Positions 36,658 through 45,464 of a stretch of 64,000 bases of DNA are shown here, one piece after another; position 1 is the stretch's first letter, and every line of letters starts with the position of its first letter. The stretch spans positions 1-64,000 of the forward strand of contig CAMBRK010000015.1 in NCBI GenBank assembly GCA_945870185.1, written 5' to 3'. The position numbers were made by a program, and so were the translations under genes. The notes below the pieces were generated by a model. It was not told the origin of the DNA. It worked only from the letters and a program-made list of their open reading frames with translations, and did no database searches. This stretch comes from Aureispira sp. CCB-QB1 (GTDB taxonomy: Bacteria; Bacteroidota; Bacteroidia; Chitinophagales; Saprospiraceae).

Positions 36658-37566
36658 ATGAAACCATTTACTTTTTTTAAAAGCATGATGCTTTTTTCAA
36701 TTCTATCACTTACACTTTTTTCTTGTACTGATGATGGCTCTGGTGGTATTGCAGATACTGCACCAGTAGTGACCATAACTAGCCCAGCAGATGTTAATGT
36801 TAAAAAAGATTCGACTTTTGTAGTTAAGATATCAGGAGTCAAAGGTACCAACAGCATGAAAACTCTTACTATTAATGAAGCAGGTACTAAGGTTGCTTTA
36901 GATAGAATAACTTTCAATACAGGTGGTGGCGCAAATCCTGCACTTTTATCAGGAGCCAATGCTTCATCATTTGATTTTACGATAAGCATTAAGGCTCATA
37001 AAGATGTTGCTACCAAAAAATATGATTTCGTAGTTTCTGACGATGCTGGATTAACCACAACAAAATCTGTAAATGTGACCACTGGTACAGGCTTGTTTAT
37101 GCTTGAAGGTATCTTGTTAAATCAATCTGGCCCTGCAGGTCAAGGTGGATTGGATTTAGATACAGGAGCTGGTACAGGCTCTGCAGCTGCTACAGCCGAT
37201 ATCAGAGACGAAGGAGTGGTAGATCCAGTAAATGATGGTACATGGAAACAACAAATCTCAGGTGTAAACGGCTCAGAAATAAAGTATATCAAAAAAGGTC
37301 AAAACGGAGTTGCTGAAAGTTTTTCTTTTGCTGGAGTCATCTTCCAAGAACAAATCATTAGCTTGTGGTCTAATGGTGTGGCTTTCAATAAAAAGAGCAC
37401 TGACAACAGAGATGTATCCGATAAAGTAGCTTTAGGAGATGTCTTTGTAGTAAAAAATGGTACAAAGTATTATTTATTAACTGTAAAAAATATCAAAATC
37501 ACTCCCGATATTTTAAATGATCCTAATAGAAATAAAGACAGCTACACTTTTGATGTAAAGCTTTAA
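36658..37566 (+). CDS. Lipoprotein of unknown function
   Basis: The 302-residue protein has a lipoprotein signal ending in LTLFSC (Cys at about residue 22) and a following DDGSGG linker. The next 120 residues look like a PKD/Ig-type beta domain (APVVTITSPADVNVKKDSTF), then come glycine-rich segments (GGLDLDTGAGTGSAAATA) and a further beta region. I do not recognise a named family. It is monocistronic, bounded by a clear terminator. A surface or outer-membrane location is likely. Confidence 0.75.
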   Translation: MKPFTFFKSMMLFSILSLTLFSCTDDGSGGIADTAPVVTITSPADVNVKKDSTFVVKISGVKGTNSMKTLTINEAGTKVALDRITFNTGGGANPALLSGANASSFDFTISIKAHKDVATKKYDFVVSDDAGLTTTKSVNVTTGTGLFMLEGILLNQSGPAGQGGLDLDTGAGTGSAAATADIRDEGVVDPVNDGTWKQQISGVNGSEIKYIKKGQNGVAESFSFAGVIFQEQIISLWSNGVAFNKKSTDNRDVSDKVALGDVFVVKNGTKYYLLTVKNIKITPDILNDPNRNKDSYTFDVKL

Positions 37567-37590
37567 GATTAAAGTTCTTTAAGATTAAAA

Positions 37591-37627
37591 AAAGGCCAGT
37601 TAAGTATAGACTTTGCTGGCCCTTTTT
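37591..37627 (+). terminator. Rho-independent terminator of the lipoprotein gene
   Basis: GGCCAG (37594-37599) pairs with CTGGCC (37616-37621) and is followed by TTTTTC. Flanking A and T runs extend the stem. It lies 25 bases past the stop codon. Confidence 0.85.
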
Positions 37628-37646
37628 CATTTAAAGGAAATTACAA

Positions 37647-37654
37647 TATCTTTG
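37647..37654 (+). promoter_or_regulatory. DUF3089 gene promoter -7 element
   Basis: TATCTTTG 43 bases before the ATG at 37697 fits TAnnTTTG. No -33 TTG at the usual distance. Confidence 0.4.
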
Positions 37655-37696
37655 CTTTGAAAACGTTTATGTTTTTCAATTAGAATCTTATTTATC

Positions 37697-38716
37697 ATGA
37701 ATCAATTTATACTTAGATTATTGGTGATCATTTTGGTCTTTTCAAGTTGTAAAACATATAAACCCAATACTAAAATTCAATCTACCAATGCTACAGACTA
37801 CAGCTTAATGAAAAACTGGGCAGCACATCCAGATGTTTCAGATGAGTCAGATAGAAAGCCTGAAGGAGATACCATCGATAACAGAAGTTATGATGCTGAT
37901 GTATTTTTTTTGCACCCAACTACATATACAGGATCCGACAAAAGCCATACCGACTGGAATGCGCCTATAACAGAACCAAAATTGGATAAAATAACCGATG
38001 AAGGAGCCATCAGATTTCAGGCCAGTGCTTTTAATCATGCTGGAAGAGTTTTTGCACCGAGATATAGACAAGCACATTTACACGCATATTTTACACCAGA
38101 TAAAAAGACTGCACGAAAAGCTTTTGATATTGCTTATGAAGATGTTAAGGCAGCTTTCGAGTATTATCTAAAACATCATCACAATAACCGACCTATCATT
38201 ATTGCATCGCATAGCCAAGGCACAACTCACGCTATCCGGCTCGTCAAAGAGTATTTGGACCATAAATCTTTAAAGTCGAAACTGGTAGCTGCATATTTGC
38301 TTGGTATGCCGGTCAGAAAAGATGAATTTAAAAATATTCAGCCTTGTAAAGATAGCACTGATTTGGGATGTACCATCTCATGGCGTACCTTCAAAAAAGA
38401 TTATATACTGAAAGAAGCAGAACAAAAAGCAGCCATTTTGGTCACAAATCCTATCACTTGGTCTTTAGATAGCAAATACATACCCAAAACTAAAAATAAA
38501 GGAACACTACTCTTTAAATTTGACAAAATTTTTCCACATCTCGTGGATGCTCAGGTCAGTGACAATATACTTTGGGCAAGTAAACCCAAATTCAGGGGTA
38601 GTATTTTCTTAAGAACTAAAAATTACCATCCAGCAGATATAAATTTTTATTACCTCAATATCCGAGAAAATGCAGCATTGAGAGTAAAGACTTTCTTAAA
38701 AGAAGGGCAGCATTAA
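37697..38716 (+). CDS. DUF3089 alpha/beta-hydrolase-like lipoprotein
   Basis: The 339-residue protein has a lipobox (LVFSSC, Cys at about residue 18) and the DUF3089 core: DVFFLHPTTYTG, then FAPRYRQAHL, and the nucleophile elbow ASHSQGTTHA (Ser in HSQG). A later CTISWRTFKKD block is also typical. DUF3089 proteins are lipase/esterase-like, but their substrates are not established. It should face the periplasm or cell surface. It is followed by the Rpn-type gene, which has its own promoter. Confidence 0.88.
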   Translation: MNQFILRLLVIILVFSSCKTYKPNTKIQSTNATDYSLMKNWAAHPDVSDESDRKPEGDTIDNRSYDADVFFLHPTTYTGSDKSHTDWNAPITEPKLDKITDEGAIRFQASAFNHAGRVFAPRYRQAHLHAYFTPDKKTARKAFDIAYEDVKAAFEYYLKHHHNNRPIIIASHSQGTTHAIRLVKEYLDHKSLKSKLVAAYLLGMPVRKDEFKNIQPCKDSTDLGCTISWRTFKKDYILKEAEQKAAILVTNPITWSLDSKYIPKTKNKGTLLFKFDKIFPHLVDAQVSDNILWASKPKFRGSIFLRTKNYHPADINFYYLNIRENAALRVKTFLKEGQH

Positions 38717-38780
38717 CTATGTTGAATTATGCTGTACTTTTATGTCGAAAGGACTCTGTTTTTTAAATTTTAGAAAAATA

Positions 38781-38812
38781 TTGGACTGGTTGAAATTTTT
38801 ATCTTATTTTTG
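38781..38812 (+). promoter_or_regulatory. Rpn-family gene promoter, TTG-N21-TATTTTTG
   Basis: TTG (38781-38783), 21 bases, then TATTTTTG (38805-38812), 28 bases before the ATG at 38841. Spacing and sequence fit the Bacteroidota consensus. Confidence 0.5.
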
Positions 38813-38840
38813 TTGTTAATGATGATTGAAGCATTTCTCT

Positions 38841-39743
38841 ATGGCAAGTAGGACATTAGTAAGTTTTGACTGGGCAATTAAGAGACTTTTGAGGCAAAAG
38901 GCTTCATTTGGCATTTTGAATGGTTTTCTATCAGAGTTGCTTTTTCAGGATATCAGTGTGAGTGAAATACTGGAGTCAGAAGGCAATAAGGAAGATGAAG
39001 ACGACAAATACAATAGATTGGACTTATTGTGTATGGACGCCTCAGGAGAATTGATCATCATCGAAGTGCAATTTTACGAAGAGTCGGATTACTTTCACCG
39101 ATGTCTATACGCTACATCCAAGGTCATCACAGAGTATATCTCAAAAGGAGATGCCTACCGTGATGTCAAAAAGGTGTATTCAGTCAATATCTTGTATTTT
39201 GATCTCGGCCATGGCAATGATTACATATATAAAGGAAAGGCAGATTTTAGAGGAATGCATCAAGACGATAGGCTCGAACTATCAGAAAACCAGAAACAAA
39301 AATTTGGAAAAACGTTTCCTTCAGATATATTTCCTGAGTATTACCTGATCAAGGTCAACAACTTTAATAATGTAGCAAAAAGTACTTTGGACGAATGGAT
39401 TTATTTTCTTAAAAACACAAAACTTCCTGACGATTATAAAGCAAAGGGACTGTCCCTTGTAGATTCACAACTAAAATATGACAATATGGATACCGCAAGC
39501 AAACAAAAATACGACCAATATCTCAAAGAAGTAAGAATTTCTAAAGATATGCTGGAAACTGCTGAAATGAAGGGTGTAATAAAAGGCAAAACAGAAGGAA
39601 AGATTGAAGGAAAGATCGAAGAAAAAACAGAAATGATTTTGACTTTATTTGAAGATAAGCTCCCTGTCTCTCAAATTGCAAAATATGTGAGACTTCATGA
39701 AGTTGAAGTTATTCGCATCTTAAAACATCATGGTAAAATGTAA
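38841..39743 (+). CDS. Rpn family recombination-promoting nuclease (PD-(D/E)XK)
   Basis: The product is about 300 residues and starts at ATG 38841 because the family opening RTLVSFDWAIKRLLRQK follows directly; a TTG at 38826 is weaker. The nuclease site is NRLDLLCMDASGELIIIEVQ (the D, then the E-V-Q in the second strand). Rpn proteins cut DNA and promote RecA-independent recombination; many are mobile. The C-terminal region has GKTEGKIEGKIEEKTE repeats and a degenerate helix-turn-helix. An 85-bp copy of part of its 3' region follows it (39753-39837). Confidence 0.85.
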   Translation: MASRTLVSFDWAIKRLLRQKASFGILNGFLSELLFQDISVSEILESEGNKEDEDDKYNRLDLLCMDASGELIIIEVQFYEESDYFHRCLYATSKVITEYISKGDAYRDVKKVYSVNILYFDLGHGNDYIYKGKADFRGMHQDDRLELSENQKQKFGKTFPSDIFPEYYLIKVNNFNNVAKSTLDEWIYFLKNTKLPDDYKAKGLSLVDSQLKYDNMDTASKQKYDQYLKEVRISKDMLETAEMKGVIKGKTEGKIEGKIEEKTEMILTLFEDKLPVSQIAKYVRLHEVEVIRILKHHGKM

Positions 39744-39752
39744 TTCTTTTCT

Positions 39753-39837
39753 AATATGGACACCGCAAGCAAACAAAAATACGACCAATATCTCAAAGAA
39801 GTAAGAATTTCTAAAGATATGCTGGAAACTGCTGAAA
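39753..39837 (+). repeat. Duplicated 85-bp fragment of the Rpn gene
   Basis: Positions 39753-39837 repeat 39483-39567 with one mismatch (39491/39761) at an offset of exactly 270 bases. Both copies read in the same frame (NMDTASKQKYDQYLKEVRIS), but the copy then continues as ESKGEID and a stop. It looks like the end of a second, otherwise lost Rpn gene or an alternative C-terminus. Confidence 0.85.
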
Positions 39838-39938
39838 GTAAAGGAGAGATTGACTAAGGTGTGGGAGTATTAATTAAATCCCAAGGCTACCTATCATCCA
39901 TCATTCTCTTCATACAGATAGACAGAAATCGCCATTTA

Positions 39939-39969
39939 GTTTTTAAAGAATTAGTAATTCTTTAAAAAC
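39939..39969. promoter_or_regulatory. Perfect 31-bp palindrome beside a promoter
   Basis: GTTTTTAAAGAATTA, one G, TAATTCTTTAAAAAC: 15-bp arms with no mismatch, ending 7 bases before the -33 TTTG of the next promoter. Followed by TCATTTTTTT, it could instead act as an A/T-rich terminator of the Rpn transcript. An operator role is the alternative. Confidence 0.6.
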
Positions 39970-39976
39970 TCATTTT

Positions 39977-40011
39977 TTTGAAATAAACTTTGTGAAATTC
40001 TCTTATCTTTG
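39977..40011 (+). promoter_or_regulatory. Promoter TTTG-N23-TATCTTTG
   Basis: TTTG (39977-39980) and TATCTTTG (40004-40011) at the upper end of the normal spacing, 25 bases before the ATG at 40037. It should drive the unknown acidic protein and perhaps DUF7009-fdhD-mobA. Confidence 0.6.
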
Positions 40012-40036
40012 TTTTAATATAAACACTAAAGGAAAT

Positions 40037-40513
40037 ATGTTGGACAGATCATTTAAAAATTCTGTTGCTCAAGCCTTATTTGACAAAGCTGGAGAAATCA
40101 TAGAACTCGTTCATGAAATCACAGATTTAATCCCTGAAGATGATGAAATGCTAAAACAGGTAGCAGCATTTATGAAGGAAGACTCTTATTTATTGCAAGT
40201 GAAGGTAGTAGGTGCAGAAAGTGGCAAATTGTATGATATCAAGATGGAATGTGCTGCCATCATCAGAAAAGCAGGTAGAGACTTATATGTACAAAAACAT
40301 AACTTGGACATGTTTGACTTTGAATATGTTAGTTATATGGATTTGCTTAGGGATAAGCTGGATGAATACAAATCTATTTTTATTCAATGGGTAGCAACCT
40401 TTGATCCCAAAGTTGCCATGAAAGACGATTGGGGATTGTTTAATCCACCGGGCATAGACCTGGATGATGATTATATACCTGATGACTTGATAGATGACGA
40501 CGATCTAGAATAG
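40037..40513 (+). CDS. Acidic protein of unknown function
   Basis: I do not recognise the family. The frame opens at GTG 39992, but the ATG at 40037 with AAAGGA 4 bases upstream is chosen; product 158 residues. The N-terminal 90 residues look all-helical (SFKNSVAQALFDKAGEIIEL and on). The C-terminus is very acidic (GIDLDDDYIPDDLIDDDDLE). No signal peptide or membrane helix, so it is cytosolic. It has a clear promoter and precedes DUF7009 by 22 bases, so it may belong with the molybdenum cofactor genes, but the link is only positional. Confidence 0.65.
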   Translation: MLDRSFKNSVAQALFDKAGEIIELVHEITDLIPEDDEMLKQVAAFMKEDSYLLQVKVVGAESGKLYDIKMECAAIIRKAGRDLYVQKHNLDMFDFEYVSYMDLLRDKLDEYKSIFIQWVATFDPKVAMKDDWGLFNPPGIDLDDDYIPDDLIDDDDLE

Positions 40514-40535
40514 TATAATTTAAAAATGATTTTAA

Positions 40536-40901
40536 ATGAAAATTCGTATCCAAGGAAACTCCTTAAGGCTCAGATTATCTCAACAAGAAGTGATTACTTT
40601 CGTTCAGAACGGAATGGTCCAATCTGAATGTCAATTTATAAATGGTTCTTTAATTTACAGCATCCATCGTAAAAATATTGAAACCATTACTGCATCTTTA
40701 GATAATCATGAAATAAAAATATCAATACCTTCAATACTCATAGAAAATTGGGATGTAGATGATAGAGTAGGTTTTGACGCCACAGATACTAACGGGTTAT
40801 ATATTTTAATAGAAAAAGATTTTCAATGTCTTAAACCCAGACTACAGCAAGACGAAAGTGACTTATTTCCAAATCCAAATGCTCACCAAGAATATTGCTA
40901 A
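40536..40901 (+). CDS. DUF7009 family protein
   Basis: The 121-residue protein opens with MKIRIQGNSLRLRLSQQEV, the DUF7009 signature as I recall it, and has WDVDDRVGFDATDT and LIEKDFQCLKPR near the end. It is found next to fdhD or other molybdoenzyme genes in Bacteroidota, and the same is true here: fdhD starts one base after its stop. Function unknown; the context suggests a role in formate dehydrogenase or molybdenum cofactor handling. Small, cytosolic, mainly beta. Confidence 0.75.
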   Translation: MKIRIQGNSLRLRLSQQEVITFVQNGMVQSECQFINGSLIYSIHRKNIETITASLDNHEIKISIPSILIENWDVDDRVGFDATDTNGLYILIEKDFQCLKPRLQQDESDLFPNPNAHQEYC

Positions 40902-40902
40902 A

Positions 40903-41703
40903 ATGATAAAGGAAAACTTTCAGATAAAAAATGTTACCATACTCCGATATAAAGATAAAAACATATCAGAAACAACTGACTTTGTTGCCATAGAGGAGCC
41001 GCTTCAAATCAATATTCACGGCAAAGCTACAACTGTAACGATGCGAACACCCGGTGATGATGTAGCGTTGGCCTTGGGGTTTCTCTTTACAGAAGGGCTG
41101 ATCTCCTCTTATGATGATATAGATGATGTCTTGCAAGTATCATCCAATGAAGTCAATGTCCTGCCCAATATAAGTATCAAACCAGAATCAACAGATAGAA
41201 ATTTTTATGCCACTTCCAGCTGTGGTGTATGTGGCAAGTCTTCTGTAGATGCTATCGCTGCTACATCAAAATATATGCCTGCTGCTACAGAAATAGTGAT
41301 CGATCCCTTCATACTAACAACGTTACAGGATAAATTGCTTTCAGTACAGTCAGCTTTTGAGTCTACTGGTGGCATTCATGCTAGCGCACTATTTAAAAAT
41401 GATGGAAGTTATATGTACCACAGCGAAGATGTAGGACGACACAATGCTTTGGATAAGTTGATAGGACATGCTCTGATGGCAGATAGATTGCCGCTAAAAG
41501 ATCATATTTTACTACTCAGCGGCAGAGCTAGTTTCGAACTCATACAAAAAGCATCTATGGCAGGTATAGGTTTTGTAGTTTCTGTAGGTGCGCCGTCCAG
41601 CCTTGCTATAGCAATAGCATTAAAAAACAACATCACTTTAGTAGGATTTACAAAAAAGTCAGGATTCAATATTTATTCAGCACCACATCGGATCCAACAA
41701 TGA
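40903..41703 (+). CDS. fdhD: Formate dehydrogenase accessory sulfurtransferase FdhD
   Basis: FdhD moves sulfur from IscS to the molybdenum cofactor before insertion in formate dehydrogenase. The ATG at 40903 follows the DUF7009 stop by one base; a GTG at 40858 would overlap that gene. The Cys loop SSCGVCGKSS, HASALFKNDG, SEDVGRHNALDKL and LLLSGRASFEL are all family features. The length (266 residues) is typical. mobA follows with a 4-base overlap. The formate dehydrogenase itself is outside the window. Confidence 0.94.
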   Translation: MIKENFQIKNVTILRYKDKNISETTDFVAIEEPLQINIHGKATTVTMRTPGDDVALALGFLFTEGLISSYDDIDDVLQVSSNEVNVLPNISIKPESTDRNFYATSSCGVCGKSSVDAIAATSKYMPAATEIVIDPFILTTLQDKLLSVQSAFESTGGIHASALFKNDGSYMYHSEDVGRHNALDKLIGHALMADRLPLKDHILLLSGRASFELIQKASMAGIGFVVSVGAPSSLAIAIALKNNITLVGFTKKSGFNIYSAPHRIQQ

Positions 41704-42254
41704 GCTATATAGGTGTAGTTCTTATGGGCGGACAAAGTACTCGCATGGGAACCGACAAAGCTTTTCTAAAAGTTGAGGATCAATATTATTATCAAAAAGT
41801 TGCACACATTTTGGCACCATTTTGCCAGGAAATCATCCTTTCATTAAATAAAACACAAGCTCAAAATCATGTTTTTGAATATCCTTGCATCATAGATAGT
41901 TTTGAAAATCAAGGTCCCATAGGTGGTATTTTGTCTGTATCCAAACTGAATAAAAGTCCTTTGCTGATCATAGCTGTAGATCTAGTCCATATGCAAGCGA
42001 AGACCGTTAGTACACTGATCGATCTTCACGAAGAAAAGAATGGAGTGACACTCTATTACAATGGCGAAAGAGACTGCTTTGAACCATTGCTTTCTATATG
42101 GGTACAGCCAATGCTAACAGAACTGGAGACCTACTATGATCAAGGCAAAAGGTCTTTACAAAAGTTTTTAATACAGAAATCAATTCAAAAGCATCTCGTT
42201 TCCGATATTGATTCCTTTATAAATGTAAACAGGCCGCTAAATGGATTTATTTAA
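41700..42254 (+). CDS. mobA: Molybdenum cofactor guanylyltransferase
   Basis: MobA attaches GMP to molybdopterin to make the bis-MGD-type cofactor. The 184-residue protein has the nucleotidyltransferase opening GVVLMGGQSTRMGTDKAFL and continues with QGPIGGILS and AVDLVHMQAKT (the canonical ACDxP is diverged to AVDLV). Its 5' end overlaps fdhD by 4 bases and its 3' end overlaps the DUF4249 gene on the other strand by 8. Being in the fdhD operon supports the MobA call over other nucleotidyltransferases. Confidence 0.9.
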   Translation: MSYIGVVLMGGQSTRMGTDKAFLKVEDQYYYQKVAHILAPFCQEIILSLNKTQAQNHVFEYPCIIDSFENQGPIGGILSVSKLNKSPLLIIAVDLVHMQAKTVSTLIDLHEEKNGVTLYYNGERDCFEPLLSIWVQPMLTELETYYDQGKRSLQKFLIQKSIQKHLVSDIDSFINVNRPLNGFI

Positions 42255-43116
42255 TAAGAAGTTCTTCAATATATGTATTTTTTGAATACCCAAAAATGCC
42301 ATACGCTGAATCGAAAGATGTTTTTATGATATTATCTTTGCTAATGCCAAAAGATGGTGAAATCCTCCCTTTTCTAAGCTCATATAGTTCCGGCGAATAA
42401 TGTTTTATGCCAAGAACAATGTAAGTGGTACTATCTATCTTTAAGCGATTATCATACTTTGTTTTGAGAAACATATTAATCTTTTCTCCTTTAATACAAG
42501 ATATGTCAACAGTATTTTTGTCTTTAAAACAAGAAGACAATGAATTAATTTTATTACTATTAAAATCTGGTATAAGAAATGCGGGTGACATTATAAACAT
42601 ATATGCTTCTAAAAACCCTTCACTTTCTTTATTAAAGAGTATATCAAAATCAAGTTTAATACTATCCTCAGTTATTTCTTTTCTAATTGGGGTTAGTTTA
42701 AATGACTCTAATGGCACGTATAAAGATTTACTTTTGATAGTATCAATACCATTAAAAATAAATAATTTATAAATATTCTGTGATTGTACTGGGCGATTAC
42801 CAATGTACTTATTCTTATCAAAGTTGTATTTTAATGTGTCATATATTAAACCATTCCTAAATAGATGTATGGTATATTCAGAGACATATTTCAGAGGTTC
42901 TTTCTCTGAAAACACGGGATTAAAAGTTTTTGATATGATAACTTCCGCATTTTTATTTACTTCTATTTCGCAAGAAATAAAGTCTTTTTCGCCTTCCCAG
43001 CGATCATCTAAAGTGATAGGGAGTGATGCTTCCTTTGCGCATGATGAAATAAAAAGTAGCGCGATGAAATATATAATTGAAGTGAAGTGCTTCTTTATAC
43101 ATAAATATTTCTTCAT
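42247..43116 (-). CDS. DUF4249 lipoprotein, partner of the TonB receptor
   Basis: The 289-residue protein has a lipoprotein signal (IALLFISSC with the lipobox Cys) and the DUF4249 layout of a surface lipoprotein. A typical opening is LPITLDDRWEGEKDFISCEI, with a TIHLFRNGLIYDTLKYN strand later. DUF4249 genes in Bacteroidota directly follow a TonB-dependent receptor gene, and that arrangement is seen here with 11 bases between. Together they probably form an outer-membrane uptake pair. The substrate is unknown. Confidence 0.85.
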   Translation of the reverse strand: MKKYLCIKKHFTSIIYFIALLFISSCAKEASLPITLDDRWEGEKDFISCEIEVNKNAEVIISKTFNPVFSEKEPLKYVSEYTIHLFRNGLIYDTLKYNFDKNKYIGNRPVQSQNIYKLFIFNGIDTIKSKSLYVPLESFKLTPIRKEITEDSIKLDFDILFNKESEGFLEAYMFIMSPAFLIPDFNSNKINSLSSCFKDKNTVDISCIKGEKINMFLKTKYDNRLKIDSTTYIVLGIKHYSPELYELRKGRISPSFGISKDNIIKTSFDSAYGIFGYSKNTYIEELLIK

Positions 43117-43127
43117 TTTTAAATGAT

Positions 43128-45380
43128 TTATTTTTTCGATAAAAACTTATAAGTATAACTTAATGATGGTACCATTTTGAAATTTACAATATCTTCATAA
43201 GTAGTATAGTCCACTCTTTCTTCAAAAGTAATTCCAAATGGATTTCTTCTATTTGCAAGATTATAAATACTAAAGTTCCAAATAGAATTTTTAGATTTAT
43301 TGTATTCAAGTCCCATATCTAACCTAAAATAAAAGGGAAATGAGCCATTATTTTTTTCACCAAAAATAAGACCAATTCCATTGCCTTGTGCAAAGGCATT
43401 AACAGGGATTGACAATGGTTGACCAGATGAATAAATTCCTTTTAGATTTAAAAAAATTCTATTGTTCAATTTCCAATTAATAGCCATATTTAAACTATGA
43501 GGTCTAAGGAAGTTAGTTCGATAAGGAATATTGTTATTTATTTCAATAAATCTACTTTGAGACTTATTAAAGGTATAATTTATATTAAGTGTCAATTTAT
43601 TTGTTGTATAAGACAAAGATGATTCTACGCCTCTTGCTTTTAATCTTCCTGAGTAACTTATGTCCTCAAAAAAGGATGACAAGGAAGAGTCAATTCTGGT
43701 ATAAATTTTTGTTATATCAGCAATGTTTGTTTGTGATTTATAAAAGAAACTTAAACCTATTAGAAGTCTTTTTTGTATTTCTTTTGTTACTCCAAAAGAA
43801 AATTGTGATGACACATTTAAGTTGTTTTTGTTTGCAGGAACCCAAAAATCAATAGGAGAAAATAATGTGAGAGGAGTTATCAAAAAAGCACTTTGATTAT
43901 TTATGCTGTACGACGTAGAAAATGTATAATCATTGATTTTTTTAGAAAGGCTGATTCTTGGTTGTAAAATTGCTGAACCATGTAAAACATCTGTTCTAAA
44001 TCCAAGTGTAAAGTCATAGTTTTTTTTATTTATATTAGCATCAATAAAAAAGTAAGGATTACTTTGAAATATATTTGGCCTCCGTTTGAAAGTATTTAAA
44101 TCAGAATAATTAATTATGTTAAAAAACGAGCTATAGAAACCTATTCCTGAATTTAAGTTAAAATGATTATTAAAATAGAATTTTAAGTTTGCATATGAAT
44201 TAATTTCATCAACGCCACTACCCAAACTGATCTCAGAAACTTTTTCATTTAAATCATTAAATGAAATGTTTTGGGAAGAATTTGTATAATTTAAATAACT
44301 AATCCCTGATTCAAAAGAAAAAAGATTTTTAAATACTGAGTGATACTTGATACCTACTAGATTGTTTTTCCAAGTTATAAAATATTTTTCTTCACCTAGA
44401 AGTAAAACTTTTTGTTTAATGCTTAAAATATCACTTGAAAAAACTCCAAAAATTGAAATGTTTGATTTATCAGAAATCATATATTTAGAAGATAGTGAAA
44501 AATCATATATGTTGATACCTGTAGAAGATCCTTCATCTGAATTTTTATAATTACGTTCAGAAATAATTTTAATTAAGTTTAAGTTACTGATACGACCACC
44601 TAAATTTATTCCCCATTTATCTTTTATGATAGGTTGTTTATATGTCACTTTAGACGATATCAAGCCTATGGTAGCTTCAAGCTCAGTTTGTTTAGTATTG
44701 CCGTCAAACATTGTGATATCAATTAATGAAGAAGCTCTACCTCCATACTTGGATGGGATATTATCTTTGTAAAATTTAACATCTTTTATCATTTCACCAT
44801 TGATAAAAGGTATAAATCCTAGAAGGTGTAAATAGTTATACAATCTTACACCGTTTATCATAACTAAATTTTGATCAGGAAGACCACCTCTTACTACGAT
44901 GTTTGATTGTCCTTCATTGGCATGTTGCACACCAGCATTGAATTGAAGGGCCTGAAATACATCAATTTCGCCTGCTAAAGAAGAAAGTCTGAAAATTTGG
45001 TTCTTGTTTAATGAGATACTATTGAGTTCTTTATTTTGATTTCTTTGACCAACAATTAAAATTTCATCAGATATTATAGGTTCTAAATATAAGTTGATGA
45101 ATGTCATGTTTTCTTGAATTTTAATATTGATTGGATACATTCCCAATGATGAAACAAATATCGAGTCATTCTTACTTAATTGTAATTCAAAATAGCCATT
45201 TTGGTCAGTTAAACTATATTCATTATTTTCATTGTAAACTATTGCTGATATGATAGATTCATTAGTATTTTGATCTCTGATATAGCCTTTTATAATTTTT
45301 TGAGACGATGCCTTTGTACTTAATAAAATTAGAAATATAGAAGCAAACTTCCAAATACGTAAATAAAAATTTGGATACAT
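43128..45380 (-). CDS. TonB-dependent receptor with carboxypeptidase-like domain
   Basis: The 750-residue protein has a signal peptide (IFLILLSTKASSQ) and an N-terminal CarboxypepD_reg-like domain (GYIRDQNTNESIISAIVY, about 31-105). The plug contains GEIDVFQALQFNAGVQ and VVRGGLPDQNLVMINGVRL, and a long beta-barrel follows. The barrel lacks the usual C-terminal Phe and ends in KFLSKK. It should import a substrate across the outer membrane with energy from TonB; the DUF4249 lipoprotein is its partner. Substrate unknown. Confidence 0.9.
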   Translation of the reverse strand: MYPNFYLRIWKFASIFLILLSTKASSQKIIKGYIRDQNTNESIISAIVYNENNEYSLTDQNGYFELQLSKNDSIFVSSLGMYPINIKIQENMTFINLYLEPIISDEILIVGQRNQNKELNSISLNKNQIFRLSSLAGEIDVFQALQFNAGVQHANEGQSNIVVRGGLPDQNLVMINGVRLYNYLHLLGFIPFINGEMIKDVKFYKDNIPSKYGGRASSLIDITMFDGNTKQTELEATIGLISSKVTYKQPIIKDKWGINLGGRISNLNLIKIISERNYKNSDEGSSTGINIYDFSLSSKYMISDKSNISIFGVFSSDILSIKQKVLLLGEEKYFITWKNNLVGIKYHSVFKNLFSFESGISYLNYTNSSQNISFNDLNEKVSEISLGSGVDEINSYANLKFYFNNHFNLNSGIGFYSSFFNIINYSDLNTFKRRPNIFQSNPYFFIDANINKKNYDFTLGFRTDVLHGSAILQPRISLSKKINDYTFSTSYSINNQSAFLITPLTLFSPIDFWVPANKNNLNVSSQFSFGVTKEIQKRLLIGLSFFYKSQTNIADITKIYTRIDSSLSSFFEDISYSGRLKARGVESSLSYTTNKLTLNINYTFNKSQSRFIEINNNIPYRTNFLRPHSLNMAINWKLNNRIFLNLKGIYSSGQPLSIPVNAFAQGNGIGLIFGEKNNGSFPFYFRLDMGLEYNKSKNSIWNFSIYNLANRRNPFGITFEERVDYTTYEDIVNFKMVPSLSYTYKFLSKK

Positions 45381-45412
45381 ATATTAAGGATGATGGTATT
45401 TATTTTTATATA

Positions 45413-45444
45413 AAAAGACAAGCACTTTTAAAGTACTTGTCTTT
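45413..45444 (-). terminator. Terminator-like hairpin before the TonB receptor gene
   Basis: On the minus strand AAAGACAAG-TACTTT pairs with AAAGTG-CTTGTCTTT (a 14-bp stem with one mismatch), followed by TTTTTATAT. It would stop transcription from the OmpA-like gene, or act as a leader element of the receptor gene whose ATG is 33 bases on. Confidence 0.6.
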
Positions 45445-45464
45445 AATTACAACGTCGTTAATAA

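Noticed and set aside
42425-42772. Plus-strand open frame inside the DUF4249 gene
   Set aside because: It is a shadow frame; composition and conserved blocks support the minus-strand gene.
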